The translations under genes and the position numbers were made by a program. DNA of 64,000 nucleotides from Pseudomonadales bacterium (GTDB lineage Bacteria > Pseudomonadota > Gammaproteobacteria > Pseudomonadales > Halieaceae). Of the stretch, positions 16,593 to 24,507 are shown piece after piece (position 1 is the first letter of the stretch; each line of letters starts with the position of its first letter). The DNA is taken from NCBI GenBank assembly GCA_024234815.1, contig JACKNO010000003.1:558001-622000 (forward strand). The letters are read 5' to 3'. A model generated the notes under the pieces. That model had not been told where the DNA came from. It worked only from the letters and a program-made list of their open reading frames with translations, and did no database searches.

Positions 16593-18838
16593 TGTCTGCC
16601 AGCCGGGTTGTGCCACTGCTGCTCGCGGTTGGCCTTGGCACCGCGCTTTCACCTGGCCCAAGCAAGGCCCTCGGTGCGGAGGCTACCGACAGTGCTGCGA
16701 GCACCTTGCTGGAGGAAGTCATCGTCTCGGCGCGCCGACGGGACGAATCATCCGTAAACGTACCGATGGCGATCACGACGCTGGACGGCGAAACCCTCGA
16801 GGCCATGCAATACCGTGATCTGGACGCTTACGCAAGCCTCAGCCCCGGCGTACAGGTGTACACCGCCGGCGATGGCGTCAGCTCCCAGCTCGCCATTCGC
16901 GGCGTGGTGGCCCCGGGCGAGTACACCGAACCCGGCAACGCGATCTACGTCGACGAGGTCTATGTATCGGGCATGCGCACATTGCTCCCGGGTTTTTACG
17001 ACATCGCCTCGGTCCAGGTTCTCAAGGGGCCGCAGGCCGGCGTCTACGGGCGCAACACCATCGGCGGCGCCATGCTCATCACCACCGGCCAGCCGAGCGA
17101 TGAACGGTTTGCGCGCCTCGACGCCAGCTATGCACAATACGATGAGAAAAACCTGAATGGCACGGTCAATGTTCCGCTGACAGACTCCCTGTGGTTGAGG
17201 ACGACGGGCTGGTACAACGACCGGGGCGGCGGCTGGTACGAGAGCGGCATAGACGACAAGAACATTGATGCCTGGACCGAGACCGGCGGGCGGCTCACCG
17301 TTGCCGTCTTCCCCAACGAACGCACGGCAGTCACGCTGACCGGGGAATATGCCGGGATCGATCGGGAGTATTCCGGCTTCACCGGCCTGCTCAAGGGTGC
17401 CGGGCTGGGTCCGCCCCCGCTGGCGCCCGAGTCCCGGCGCAACGTGCTGCGCGACGACCTCGGCGATGCCCACCACGACTCGACCCGCGTCAACGGCAAA
17501 CTCGATGTCGACACCTCCCCCGGTACCCTTATTGCAGTAGCGGGCTGGCGTGAGCTGAAAAGCCGCGAGCCGGGTGCCGACGCCGACGGCACCGCCTGGT
17601 CCGCGTCCTACCCGGACTACCTGGCAGGGGAGTCCTGGCCGATGGCGCCGCAGGTTTACGCGCGCGATGACCGGGATACCAGCCGCAACGCCGAGCTGCG
17701 CTTCCTTACGGCGGACAACGGCGGGCCATTGAGCGCGATGGTAGGCGTCAGTTACTTTCAGGAAAGCGGCCGATTCTTTGATCAACTCACTGCGCAGCGC
17801 GACCTGGCACTTATACTCACGGCGATTGGCCAGATGGGCGACAGTACACAGTACAGCGAGCAGGACACAAAATCCTGGGCGGGTTTTACCGAAATGATAT
17901 GGACACCACTGGATTCGGTTGAAGTCACGGCGGACCTGCGCTACACACGCGACCACAAGGATATACACTTCGAGCAGTCCACGTCCGGAATCTTCTCCCT
18001 GATCACCGCGTCCAGTTCTACACTCGATACCGGCGAGACCTTCGACAACTGGTCGCCGGGAGTCACTTTAGCCTATAAGCCGGACAACGGGCTGACGCTC
18101 TACGCGAAGTATGTCCAGGGGTTTCACGCCGGCGGCTTCAATACCGTGGTCAATAACCCCGCGCAACTGACGTACGATCCGGAGGAAGCCCAGAACTACG
18201 AGCTGGGACTAAAATCCATGCTGTTCGAGCAGCGGCTGCAACTGGGTGCCAGCGTATTCTACCTGCGCATCGACAACGCCCTGGTGCCGCAGACCGACGC
18301 CGGGACACCGCCCGTCACGGTGCAGCGGAACGTGTCTACTGCGGAGACCAGCGGGTTCGAAATCGACTTGACGGCGAAGGCCACCGATGCGCTGTTACTG
18401 AGCGCCTCCGCTGGCGCCTACCACAATCGTGTCTCGGAGGCGGGCTCGCTCGGTCTGGACCGGCGCCCGTTCGTGCCCGAGTACACCGCCAGCCTCGTCG
18501 CCGATTACGAACGCCCCCTGGCGGATGCGCTAACCGGTGTCGCCAGGCTCGGTTTCCGCCACCGCAGCGGTGGCACCGTACTGGCTCCCAGCAACCTTGG
18601 GCTGGAGATGGATGACTATAACCTCCTCGACGCACAGCTCGGTATCCGCCGGGACAACGTGGAACTTACTGTGTTCGTCCGCAACGCGCTGAATGATCAC
18701 TACCAGACCGGCAACTACTTTCCTGTCCCCTGGCAACTGCGCTACGTGGTAGAAAGCGGCCTCGACGCGCAAACCACCAGAGCTATCGTGCGGGACCCGG
18801 GCTCCGTTTTCGGCGCGCGGGTAACGGCCACTTTTTGA
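16592..18838 (+). CDS. TonB-dependent outer-membrane receptor
   Basis: 748-aa TonB-dependent receptor that imports a scarce substrate across the outer membrane using TonB energy. A signal peptide spans residues 1-27. The sequence EEVIVSARRRDESS (about 36-50) marks the TonB-box/plug border. The plug (about 50-160) contains SLAPGV-like L-S-P-G-V-Q-V and A-I-R-G-V. The 22-strand barrel follows, ending G-A-R-V-T-A-T-F with a terminal Phe. It overlaps the stop of the TPR regulator by one base, indicating translational coupling. The substrate is unknown; this subgroup is abundant in marine and sphingomonad-like bacteria. Confidence 0.85.
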   Translation: MSASRVVPLLLAVGLGTALSPGPSKALGAEATDSAASTLLEEVIVSARRRDESSVNVPMAITTLDGETLEAMQYRDLDAYASLSPGVQVYTAGDGVSSQLAIRGVVAPGEYTEPGNAIYVDEVYVSGMRTLLPGFYDIASVQVLKGPQAGVYGRNTIGGAMLITTGQPSDERFARLDASYAQYDEKNLNGTVNVPLTDSLWLRTTGWYNDRGGGWYESGIDDKNIDAWTETGGRLTVAVFPNERTAVTLTGEYAGIDREYSGFTGLLKGAGLGPPPLAPESRRNVLRDDLGDAHHDSTRVNGKLDVDTSPGTLIAVAGWRELKSREPGADADGTAWSASYPDYLAGESWPMAPQVYARDDRDTSRNAELRFLTADNGGPLSAMVGVSYFQESGRFFDQLTAQRDLALILTAIGQMGDSTQYSEQDTKSWAGFTEMIWTPLDSVEVTADLRYTRDHKDIHFEQSTSGIFSLITASSSTLDTGETFDNWSPGVTLAYKPDNGLTLYAKYVQGFHAGGFNTVVNNPAQLTYDPEEAQNYELGLKSMLFEQRLQLGASVFYLRIDNALVPQTDAGTPPVTVQRNVSTAETSGFEIDLTAKATDALLLSASAGAYHNRVSEAGSLGLDRRPFVPEYTASLVADYERPLADALTGVARLGFRHRSGGTVLAPSNLGLEMDDYNLLDAQLGIRRDNVELTVFVRNALNDHYQTGNYFPVPWQLRYVVESGLDAQTTRAIVRDPGSVFGARVTATF

Positions 18839-19099
18839 GACAAGTAAGTTCCACAAACCGCCTACGGGCCCTGCCCCGCCGATTTTTGTCGCCAGGGCGC
18901 CTCCCCACCCCGCGCAGGTTTACCTGTATCCCCATGATTTCAATGAATTAACAAAACGATAACAAATACATAACGCTTTCCTCCTACACACGGGCGGGGG
19001 ATGTGCTTTCCTGAACCGTACACCGGACATATCCCCGGTGGAACAGGGCCACACCATAAACGGCATGGCCATCAACGGAACAGGAAGGAGAAACAGTGT

Positions 19100-19588
19100 A
19101 TGTGCGAGAAAAGAAATCACCACGGAGCTTCCAGGCTTGTCGCGCTGGCAGGCGTGTTCTCCCTGCTCGCGCTCGGTTCCACCCAGGTACTGAGTGGGCA
19201 GGACGGCAACAAGTCCTGCAATGATGGGACCATAAAGGGCACCTACGGAATCCAGATGCAGGGTAGCCGACCGGCAGGCCCCGGGGCTACCGAAACGGTT
19301 ATCGGAGTCGTCCTTCGGACCTTCGACGGCCGGGGCGGATTCGAGCAGGTAGACAATATCAAGGGTTCGGTATCCGGAATCACGCTGGATCGCTCCGGCG
19401 AAGGTACTTATGAAGTGGCGGCCGATTGCTCGGGTGTCACTCAGTTCCAACCTGACCCGGAAAACCCCGGTATCGTGATCGAGGAAAAGTTCGTCATTGT
19501 GAACCGCGGCGATGAACTACGCTCCATTACAACGTCACCGCCACCGCTAATGGTCACCAGTACCGGCAAGCGGGTTCGCGGGCATTAA
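19100..19588 (+). CDS. Small secreted protein of unknown function
   Basis: 162 aa. The ATG at 19100 is supported by GGAAGGAG 9 bases upstream. The N-terminus has a long basic region and hydrophobic core (LVALAGVFSLLALGSTQVLS), i.e. a signal peptide. The mature part carries C-N-D-G-T-I-K-G-T-Y-G and F-D-G-R-G-G-F and E-G-T-Y-E-V, a beta-rich pattern repeated in many uncharacterised secreted bacterial proteins. Two Cys (in KSCND and ADCSG) may pair. A hairpin follows the stop. No function can be assigned. Confidence 0.6.
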   Translation: MCEKRNHHGASRLVALAGVFSLLALGSTQVLSGQDGNKSCNDGTIKGTYGIQMQGSRPAGPGATETVIGVVLRTFDGRGGFEQVDNIKGSVSGITLDRSGEGTYEVAADCSGVTQFQPDPENPGIVIEEKFVIVNRGDELRSITTSPPPLMVTSTGKRVRGH

Positions 19589-19603
19589 AGCAGCCTCAGT
19601 GCA

Positions 19604-19624
19604 GCCGTAACGATGTGTTACGGC
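19604..19624 (+). terminator. Hairpin after small secreted-protein gene
   Basis: GCCGTAAC-GATGT-GTTACGGC: a perfect 8-bp stem 16 bp after the stop, followed by TTATTG. The T run is short, so as a rho-independent terminator it is weak. Confidence 0.45.
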
Positions 19625-19682
19625 TTATTGAGCGCTGGGAACAGCTTGGTCTCACCCCTGTGCGGCCCCGGCCGCACACGGC

Positions 19683-19919
19683 GTGGCCCGTACTGCATCC
19701 CGCTCTACACGGCGTACACAGGGACGGGCGAAACACAGCCATGGAAGTAACGGCTATACTTTCTTCATCGAAGACATCTTCCTCAATTTCAACGACAAGC
19801 AGCACCAGCTTTGGACCACCGTGATCCAGGGCGGTAAAGTGGTGGATGTGCGGTCAAAGGCCATGCGGCGTAAAGCCGCCCCATTCGCAGCTGATTTCTG
19901 GCAGAATCCAGGGTACTAA
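19683..19919 (+). CDS. Doubtful short ORF, possibly a gene remnant
   Basis: The second half of this frame (NGYTFFIEDIFLNFNDKQHQ and on to the stop) has a protein-like alternation of hydrophobic and polar residues, but the first 22 residues are basic and low-quality, no Shine-Dalgarno sequence precedes the GTG, and I recognise no family. The 420-bp stretch between the flanking genes holds nothing clearer. It may be a decayed 3' end of a lost gene. Confidence 0.2.
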   Translation: MARTASRSTRRTQGRAKHSHGSNGYTFFIEDIFLNFNDKQHQLWTTVIQGGKVVDVRSKAMRRKAAPFAADFWQNPGY

Positions 19920-20009
19920 ACAGTACAGGCATCATCAGGATTGCAGAATGAGCGCGTTATTGGAATGGCTATAGAAATCCTGGGCGGATCGGAGGCAACA
20001 CAGTAGGCG

Positions 20010-22163
20010 ATGTCGGGGAACGACAGCGGTAAGATACTTCGCGCCGGGCACAACTGCTGGCGCATTGAACGCGCGTCGCGGGTCGCGGTCGCCATCGATG
20101 GCGAGTGTTATTTTCGCGCGCTGCGCGAAGCCATTCTCGGTGCCCGCGAGCGCGTCATCATCCTGGGATGGGATATTCACAGTCAACTGCAATTGGTGCG
20201 CGATGGTGAGGACGATGGCTTCCCCTGCGGTCTCGGTGCGCTACTTGATTTTGTCGCCCGCGAGCGACAGGTCGACGTCTACGTACTGAGCTGGGACTTC
20301 GCGATGATCTACGCGCTCGAACGCGAAACGTTTCCGCTGTATTCGCTCAACTGGAAAACCCATTCCCGGGTGCGTTTCCACCTGGATGCCGCCCACCCTA
20401 CCGGCGCCTCCCAGCACCAGAAAATAGCGGTGATAGACGACGCTCTTGGTTTTTGCGGAGGGCTGGATCTCAGCGTGTGGCGCTGGGATACCAGCGAGCA
20501 CGCGGCGGAGGACGAGCGCCGGGTAGACCCGGACGGCCACTCCTACCCACCTTTTCACGACCTGCAAATGGCGGTGGACGGTGATGCCGCTGCCGCCCTC
20601 GCGGAATTGGCGCGCGAGCGTTGGCAGCGCGCAACCGGACACAAATTGGAACCACTGCAAGCCGGCCAGCGCCACTGCCCCTGGTCGGACTGCCTGGCCC
20701 CCGTCATGCAGAACGTTGGCGTGGCGATCGCGCGCACCCAGCCTGAGTACGAGGGGCGCAGTGGGGTGCGCGAAGTCGAGCAGCTCTACCTGGACAGCAT
20801 TGCCGCGGCACAGCGCTATATCTATATCGAAAACCAATACCTTACCTCGCACGCGGTCGCAGAGGCGCTGGCGGAACGGCTGCGCGATAGCGATGGTCCC
20901 GAGGTGGTAGTGATCATGCCACAAAAGACGGGCGGCTGGCTGGAGCAGCAGACCATGGACGTGGTACGTGGCAGGGTGGTTCGTCAGCTTGCCGACGCCG
21001 ATGGAAACGACCGGCTGCGGCTTTACTACCCACGGGTATCGGTTGCGGATGATGTCACAACCATGGTGCATGCCAAGCTGATGATAGCTGACGATCGCTG
21101 GCTGCGACTGGGGTCCGCCAATCTCAGCAACCGGTCGATGGCACTGGACAGCGAGTGCGATATGGCGGTGGAAGCCGACCCCTGCAGCGATGAAGCGCGG
21201 GCAATTCGCGACTTACTCGCCGCCCTGCTGGCGCAGCACCTGGGCCGGGAGTCGGGCGAGGTGAGTGAGGCGCTGGAGCGCGAGCCGTCACTCATCAGGG
21301 CCATTGAATCCCTGCGCAAGGACGGCGAGCGGGGTCTGCAGTCGCTGGATGCAGCAATTGATCCTTCAGTCGATGAACTTGTGCCGGATTCGGCACTGAT
21401 CGATCCGGAGAGGCCGATGGACGCAGAGCATTTTGTTTCCCACTTTGTGCCCGACGAATATCGCCCGCACTCTACCCGGCGTGTTCTGGTGGGTGCGGCG
21501 ACACTGGTCGCCGCACTGGGCCTGGCGGCGGCCTGGCGCTGGACACCCCTGGGTGAACTGCTCGACGTCGGCCAACTGACAGAACAGGCCCGGGCATTGA
21601 ATGCTCACGCCGCCACACCGCTGGCAGTTATCGTGCTGTTCGGGCTGGCGGGAACACTGGCGGTTCCGCTGACCTTGCTGGTTATCGCCTCGGTGCTGGC
21701 TTTTGGCCCGCTTGCGGGGTTTGCCTACTCTCTGGCGGGCGCAGAGTTGAGCGCCCTGATCAGCTATGTCATCGGCCGTAATGTCGGTCGCGACCTGGTG
21801 CGCCGGCATGCCGGTAAAACGCTGAACGCAGTCAGCAAGCGCCTGTCAAGGAGCGGCATAGCGGCGATATTTACCTTGCGGGTCGTCCCCGTCGCGCCAT
21901 TCGCCATCATCAACCTGGTAGCCGGCGCATCGCATATCTCCCTGCGGGATTTCGCTATCGGCACCTTGCTGGGCCTGCTGCCAGGGCTTACCGCCATAGC
22001 CCTGTTCGCCGACGGCCTTTCCAGGGCGCTGCAGGAACCCGACCTCAGCAGTATCGCCTGGGTCGTCGGGCTACTGGCACTGATTGCAATCTCAGCACTG
22101 TGGTTACGCCGGCTGCTGAAGCGCAGACAGCGTTCCACCAACGATCAAACACCAAGCGGGTGA
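20010..22163 (+). CDS. Phospholipase D-like / VTT-domain fusion membrane protein
   Basis: 717 aa. The first ~480 residues form a phospholipase D/cardiolipin-synthase-type catalytic domain with two HKD-type motifs: H-Q-K-I-A-V-I-D-D at residue 136 and H-A-K-L-M-I-A-D-D at about residue 354, the latter followed by L-G-S-A-N-L-S-N-R-S. The C-terminal ~220 residues have several membrane segments and the VTT (DedA/TVP38-like) signature (A-x-x-x-G-P-L-A-G-F-A-Y, S-Y-V-I-G-R-N-V-G, F-T-L-R-V-V-P-V-A-P-F). This suggests phosphatidyl transfer or hydrolysis coupled to lipid movement in the inner membrane. The stop overlaps the next start (GTGA). Confidence 0.85.
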   Translation: MSGNDSGKILRAGHNCWRIERASRVAVAIDGECYFRALREAILGARERVIILGWDIHSQLQLVRDGEDDGFPCGLGALLDFVARERQVDVYVLSWDFAMIYALERETFPLYSLNWKTHSRVRFHLDAAHPTGASQHQKIAVIDDALGFCGGLDLSVWRWDTSEHAAEDERRVDPDGHSYPPFHDLQMAVDGDAAAALAELARERWQRATGHKLEPLQAGQRHCPWSDCLAPVMQNVGVAIARTQPEYEGRSGVREVEQLYLDSIAAAQRYIYIENQYLTSHAVAEALAERLRDSDGPEVVVIMPQKTGGWLEQQTMDVVRGRVVRQLADADGNDRLRLYYPRVSVADDVTTMVHAKLMIADDRWLRLGSANLSNRSMALDSECDMAVEADPCSDEARAIRDLLAALLAQHLGRESGEVSEALEREPSLIRAIESLRKDGERGLQSLDAAIDPSVDELVPDSALIDPERPMDAEHFVSHFVPDEYRPHSTRRVLVGAATLVAALGLAAAWRWTPLGELLDVGQLTEQARALNAHAATPLAVIVLFGLAGTLAVPLTLLVIASVLAFGPLAGFAYSLAGAELSALISYVIGRNVGRDLVRRHAGKTLNAVSKRLSRSGIAAIFTLRVVPVAPFAIINLVAGASHISLRDFAIGTLLGLLPGLTAIALFADGLSRALQEPDLSSIAWVVGLLALIAISALWLRRLLKRRQRSTNDQTPSG

Positions 22164-22855
22164 GTACCGTAGAGTTCAAACTGGCCACCTGGAACATTCA
22201 TCGCTGCATTGGCGGCGATGGGGTGCAGTCGCGCAGTCGTTGCGCCGCCGTACTGCAAGAGATAGACGCCGATATCACAATCCTGCAGGAGATCGAATCC
22301 ACACCGGGCCAGGCGCAGGATCTGCTGGCCTACTTCGCCAGCATGACGCACAGCCTTAGCGTCTCCGGCCCTACCATGCTGTCGGGAGATATCCACTACG
22401 GTAACGCTCTGCTGACGCGGCTTCCGGTGGAGGCGGTACGCCACCACGACCTGAGCGTCGGAACGCGGGAGCCGCGCGCTGCCATTGACGTAGACCTGCG
22501 GGTTGCGGGCCAGGACATCCAGGTCATCGCAACCCATCTGGGGCTGCGGCCCTCGGAGCGGCGTCACCAGGTGGAGTCGCTGGTGCCGTTGTTTCGCAGC
22601 GACAAGCGCCGGCTGGTGGTTCTGGCCGGGGACCTGAACGAGTGGTTCCTGTGGGGTAGGCCCCTGCGCAGACTGCACAGAATCTTTTCCGACACGCCTC
22701 ACCGCCGCAGCTGGCCCGCGCGCTGGCCGTTGTTTGCGCTCGATCGAATCTGGGTAAACCCCAGGCTCGCATTGCGCAGCCTGGCGGTGCACAACAGCCC
22801 GCTTGCCGGGGTGGCGTCCGACCACCTGCCGCTGGTCGCACATATCGCCTTGTAA
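22160..22855 (+). CDS. Endonuclease/exonuclease/phosphatase (EEP) family protein
   Basis: 231-aa EEP-fold hydrolase. Motifs in order: A-T-W-N-I-H-R-C (Asn), D-I-T-I-L-Q-E-I-E (metal-binding Glu), A-T-H-L-G-L, A-G-D-L-N-E-W, and S-D-H-L-P-L-V-A at the end (catalytic Asp-His). Members cleave DNA, phosphoinositides or sphingomyelin. The GTG at 22160 overlaps the stop of the PLD/VTT gene by 4 bases (GTGA), so it is translated in coupling with it. In many proteobacteria the same pair lies together, pointing to a phospholipid-linked phosphodiesterase role rather than DNA repair. Confidence 0.8.
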   Translation: MSTVEFKLATWNIHRCIGGDGVQSRSRCAAVLQEIDADITILQEIESTPGQAQDLLAYFASMTHSLSVSGPTMLSGDIHYGNALLTRLPVEAVRHHDLSVGTREPRAAIDVDLRVAGQDIQVIATHLGLRPSERRHQVESLVPLFRSDKRRLVVLAGDLNEWFLWGRPLRRLHRIFSDTPHRRSWPARWPLFALDRIWVNPRLALRSLAVHNSPLAGVASDHLPLVAHIAL

Positions 22856-22936
22856 AATCGCGCCACAGAACCGTTCAGGGCGCCCAGCCGCCGATTTCTC
22901 GCGTACACTGTCAGACTCCGGCGCAGCCGTTTCACG

Positions 22937-24328
22937 ATGCGCCCGGAACGCCCCAATGATTTCCCCGCCGCGTGGTCGGCGGCAACCGAGGTGGACGCCA
23001 TCGATACCCAATCACAAGTGAAACAGATACTGCTGCAGTTGCGCGAGAAACTACAGACCAGTATCTGGCTGATACCGGTGGTGCTTTGCATGGGCTGTCT
23101 CGCGCTTGCCGCTGTGCTGCTCTGGGCGGAACGGGAGTTTGACCCGCTGCTGCCCGGGCTCCAGGTACTCGCCATCCCGGTGTCCTCCGCGCGTCAGGTG
23201 CTGGGAGTCATCGCAGGATCGGTATTGAGCGTAGGCGGGGTGGTGTTCTCGGTAACGATGGTGGCGCTGACCCTCACCTCGGGGCAATACGGGCCCAAGA
23301 TACTGCGGCAGTTCCTCAGCGACAACGCCAGTAAGATCAGCCTCGGCATGTTCCTGGGAACCAGCCTCTACTGCCTGGTTGCTGTCACGGCCTACGAGGA
23401 TACCGACCAGCCTGGCATCAGCGTCGTCGCGGCCCTGTTGCTCACTGCCGCCGCGTTCGCCGGCTTCATCCGATTTATCCACCGCACCGCCACTGATCTG
23501 CAGGCCGACCGAATTATTCAGTCGATAGGCGGTGAACTGCTACAGTTGTTCACCGAACTGACCAATGAGGGAAGCCAGCAGGGTCGCTCTTACGATACGC
23601 TCGGTTGGCGCCAGCAGGCGCGCCGTTTCAGGCCTCTCGCGATCGCGGCCGGGACCGGCGGCTATATACAGACTGTGGATTACCAGGGGCTGGTTCAGTG
23701 GTGCGCCGACCACGGCTGTGTTGCCCAATTGCGAGTCCGGGCGGGTGACTTCATCCTGCAGGGAAACTGCCTGGCCAAGCTGTATGGATCTGCTTCTGTC
23801 CTGCAGGAGCTCGACGTCGGCGCAGCGATCAGAAGCTTTGTCCGCACCGGCGCCATGCGGACGCCGGTGCAGGATCCGGAGTACCCGATAACCCAGTTGA
23901 ACCAGCTTACCGCCAGGGCGCTTTCGCCGGGAATAAACGACCCCGGCACCGCCATTACCGCCATCGACTGGTTCAGCCTGGCGGTGGCGCACATCGCAGA
24001 CCGTGATATGCCGGGAAAAGTGTTCATGGATCAAAGCGGCACGCCGAGGCTGCTGGCGCGGTTTACCGATTATGCCGGCATCATGAAGGCATTCTACGCG
24101 CCGGCGCGGCAGTTCGCCCGGGGCAACATACCCGTGCTTATCGCGCTGCTGGAATCGCTGAACAGGTTGGCGGACCTGACGACCATGCGGGACAGGTTGG
24201 CCATCATCGCCCGCCATGGGCAGGAGCTGAGCAATGTGGTTGAGTGCGACAGGCACACGGGCTACGATCTCACGGGCTTTCGGCAACGCCACGCGCGTCT
24301 GACAATGCTAACCAGTCGCCTGGACTAA
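22937..24328 (+). CDS. DUF2254 family inner-membrane protein
   Basis: 463-aa membrane protein of the DUF2254 family. Four membrane helices occupy the first ~190 residues (starting I-W-L-I-P-V-V-L, V-L-G-V-I-A-G-S-V, S-L-G-M-F-L-G, V-V-A-A-L-L-L). A soluble C-terminal domain with the family-typical R-A-L-S-P-G-I-N-D-P-G-T-A follows near residue 330. The function is unknown. It lies 81 bp after the EEP gene, so it may belong to the same transcript. The start at 22937 is weakly supported, as no Shine-Dalgarno sequence is visible. Confidence 0.8.
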   Translation: MRPERPNDFPAAWSAATEVDAIDTQSQVKQILLQLREKLQTSIWLIPVVLCMGCLALAAVLLWAEREFDPLLPGLQVLAIPVSSARQVLGVIAGSVLSVGGVVFSVTMVALTLTSGQYGPKILRQFLSDNASKISLGMFLGTSLYCLVAVTAYEDTDQPGISVVAALLLTAAAFAGFIRFIHRTATDLQADRIIQSIGGELLQLFTELTNEGSQQGRSYDTLGWRQQARRFRPLAIAAGTGGYIQTVDYQGLVQWCADHGCVAQLRVRAGDFILQGNCLAKLYGSASVLQELDVGAAIRSFVRTGAMRTPVQDPEYPITQLNQLTARALSPGINDPGTAITAIDWFSLAVAHIADRDMPGKVFMDQSGTPRLLARFTDYAGIMKAFYAPARQFARGNIPVLIALLESLNRLADLTTMRDRLAIIARHGQELSNVVECDRHTGYDLTGFRQRHARLTMLTSRLD

Positions 24329-24507
24329 TTCGTTCACTGCCCGCCAATCCATGGCGAGCGTCCTCCAGTTCCATGCCCACGTCCACGGCGTCGGTCAGCC
24401 AACTGCTGGACGAAGAGCGCCCGGGCGCAAACGGCTTGAGGGCTTGGTGCTGCGTACTCCAACGTAAACCCGCTCCGGTAATTGGCCGGTCCGCTCACGA
24501 CGGTCAA

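Noticed and set aside
16748..17968. 406-codon minus-strand frame across the TonB-dependent receptor
   Set aside because: Antisense to a full-length receptor with plug and barrel; composition is Arg/Gly/Ala-rich without any family pattern.
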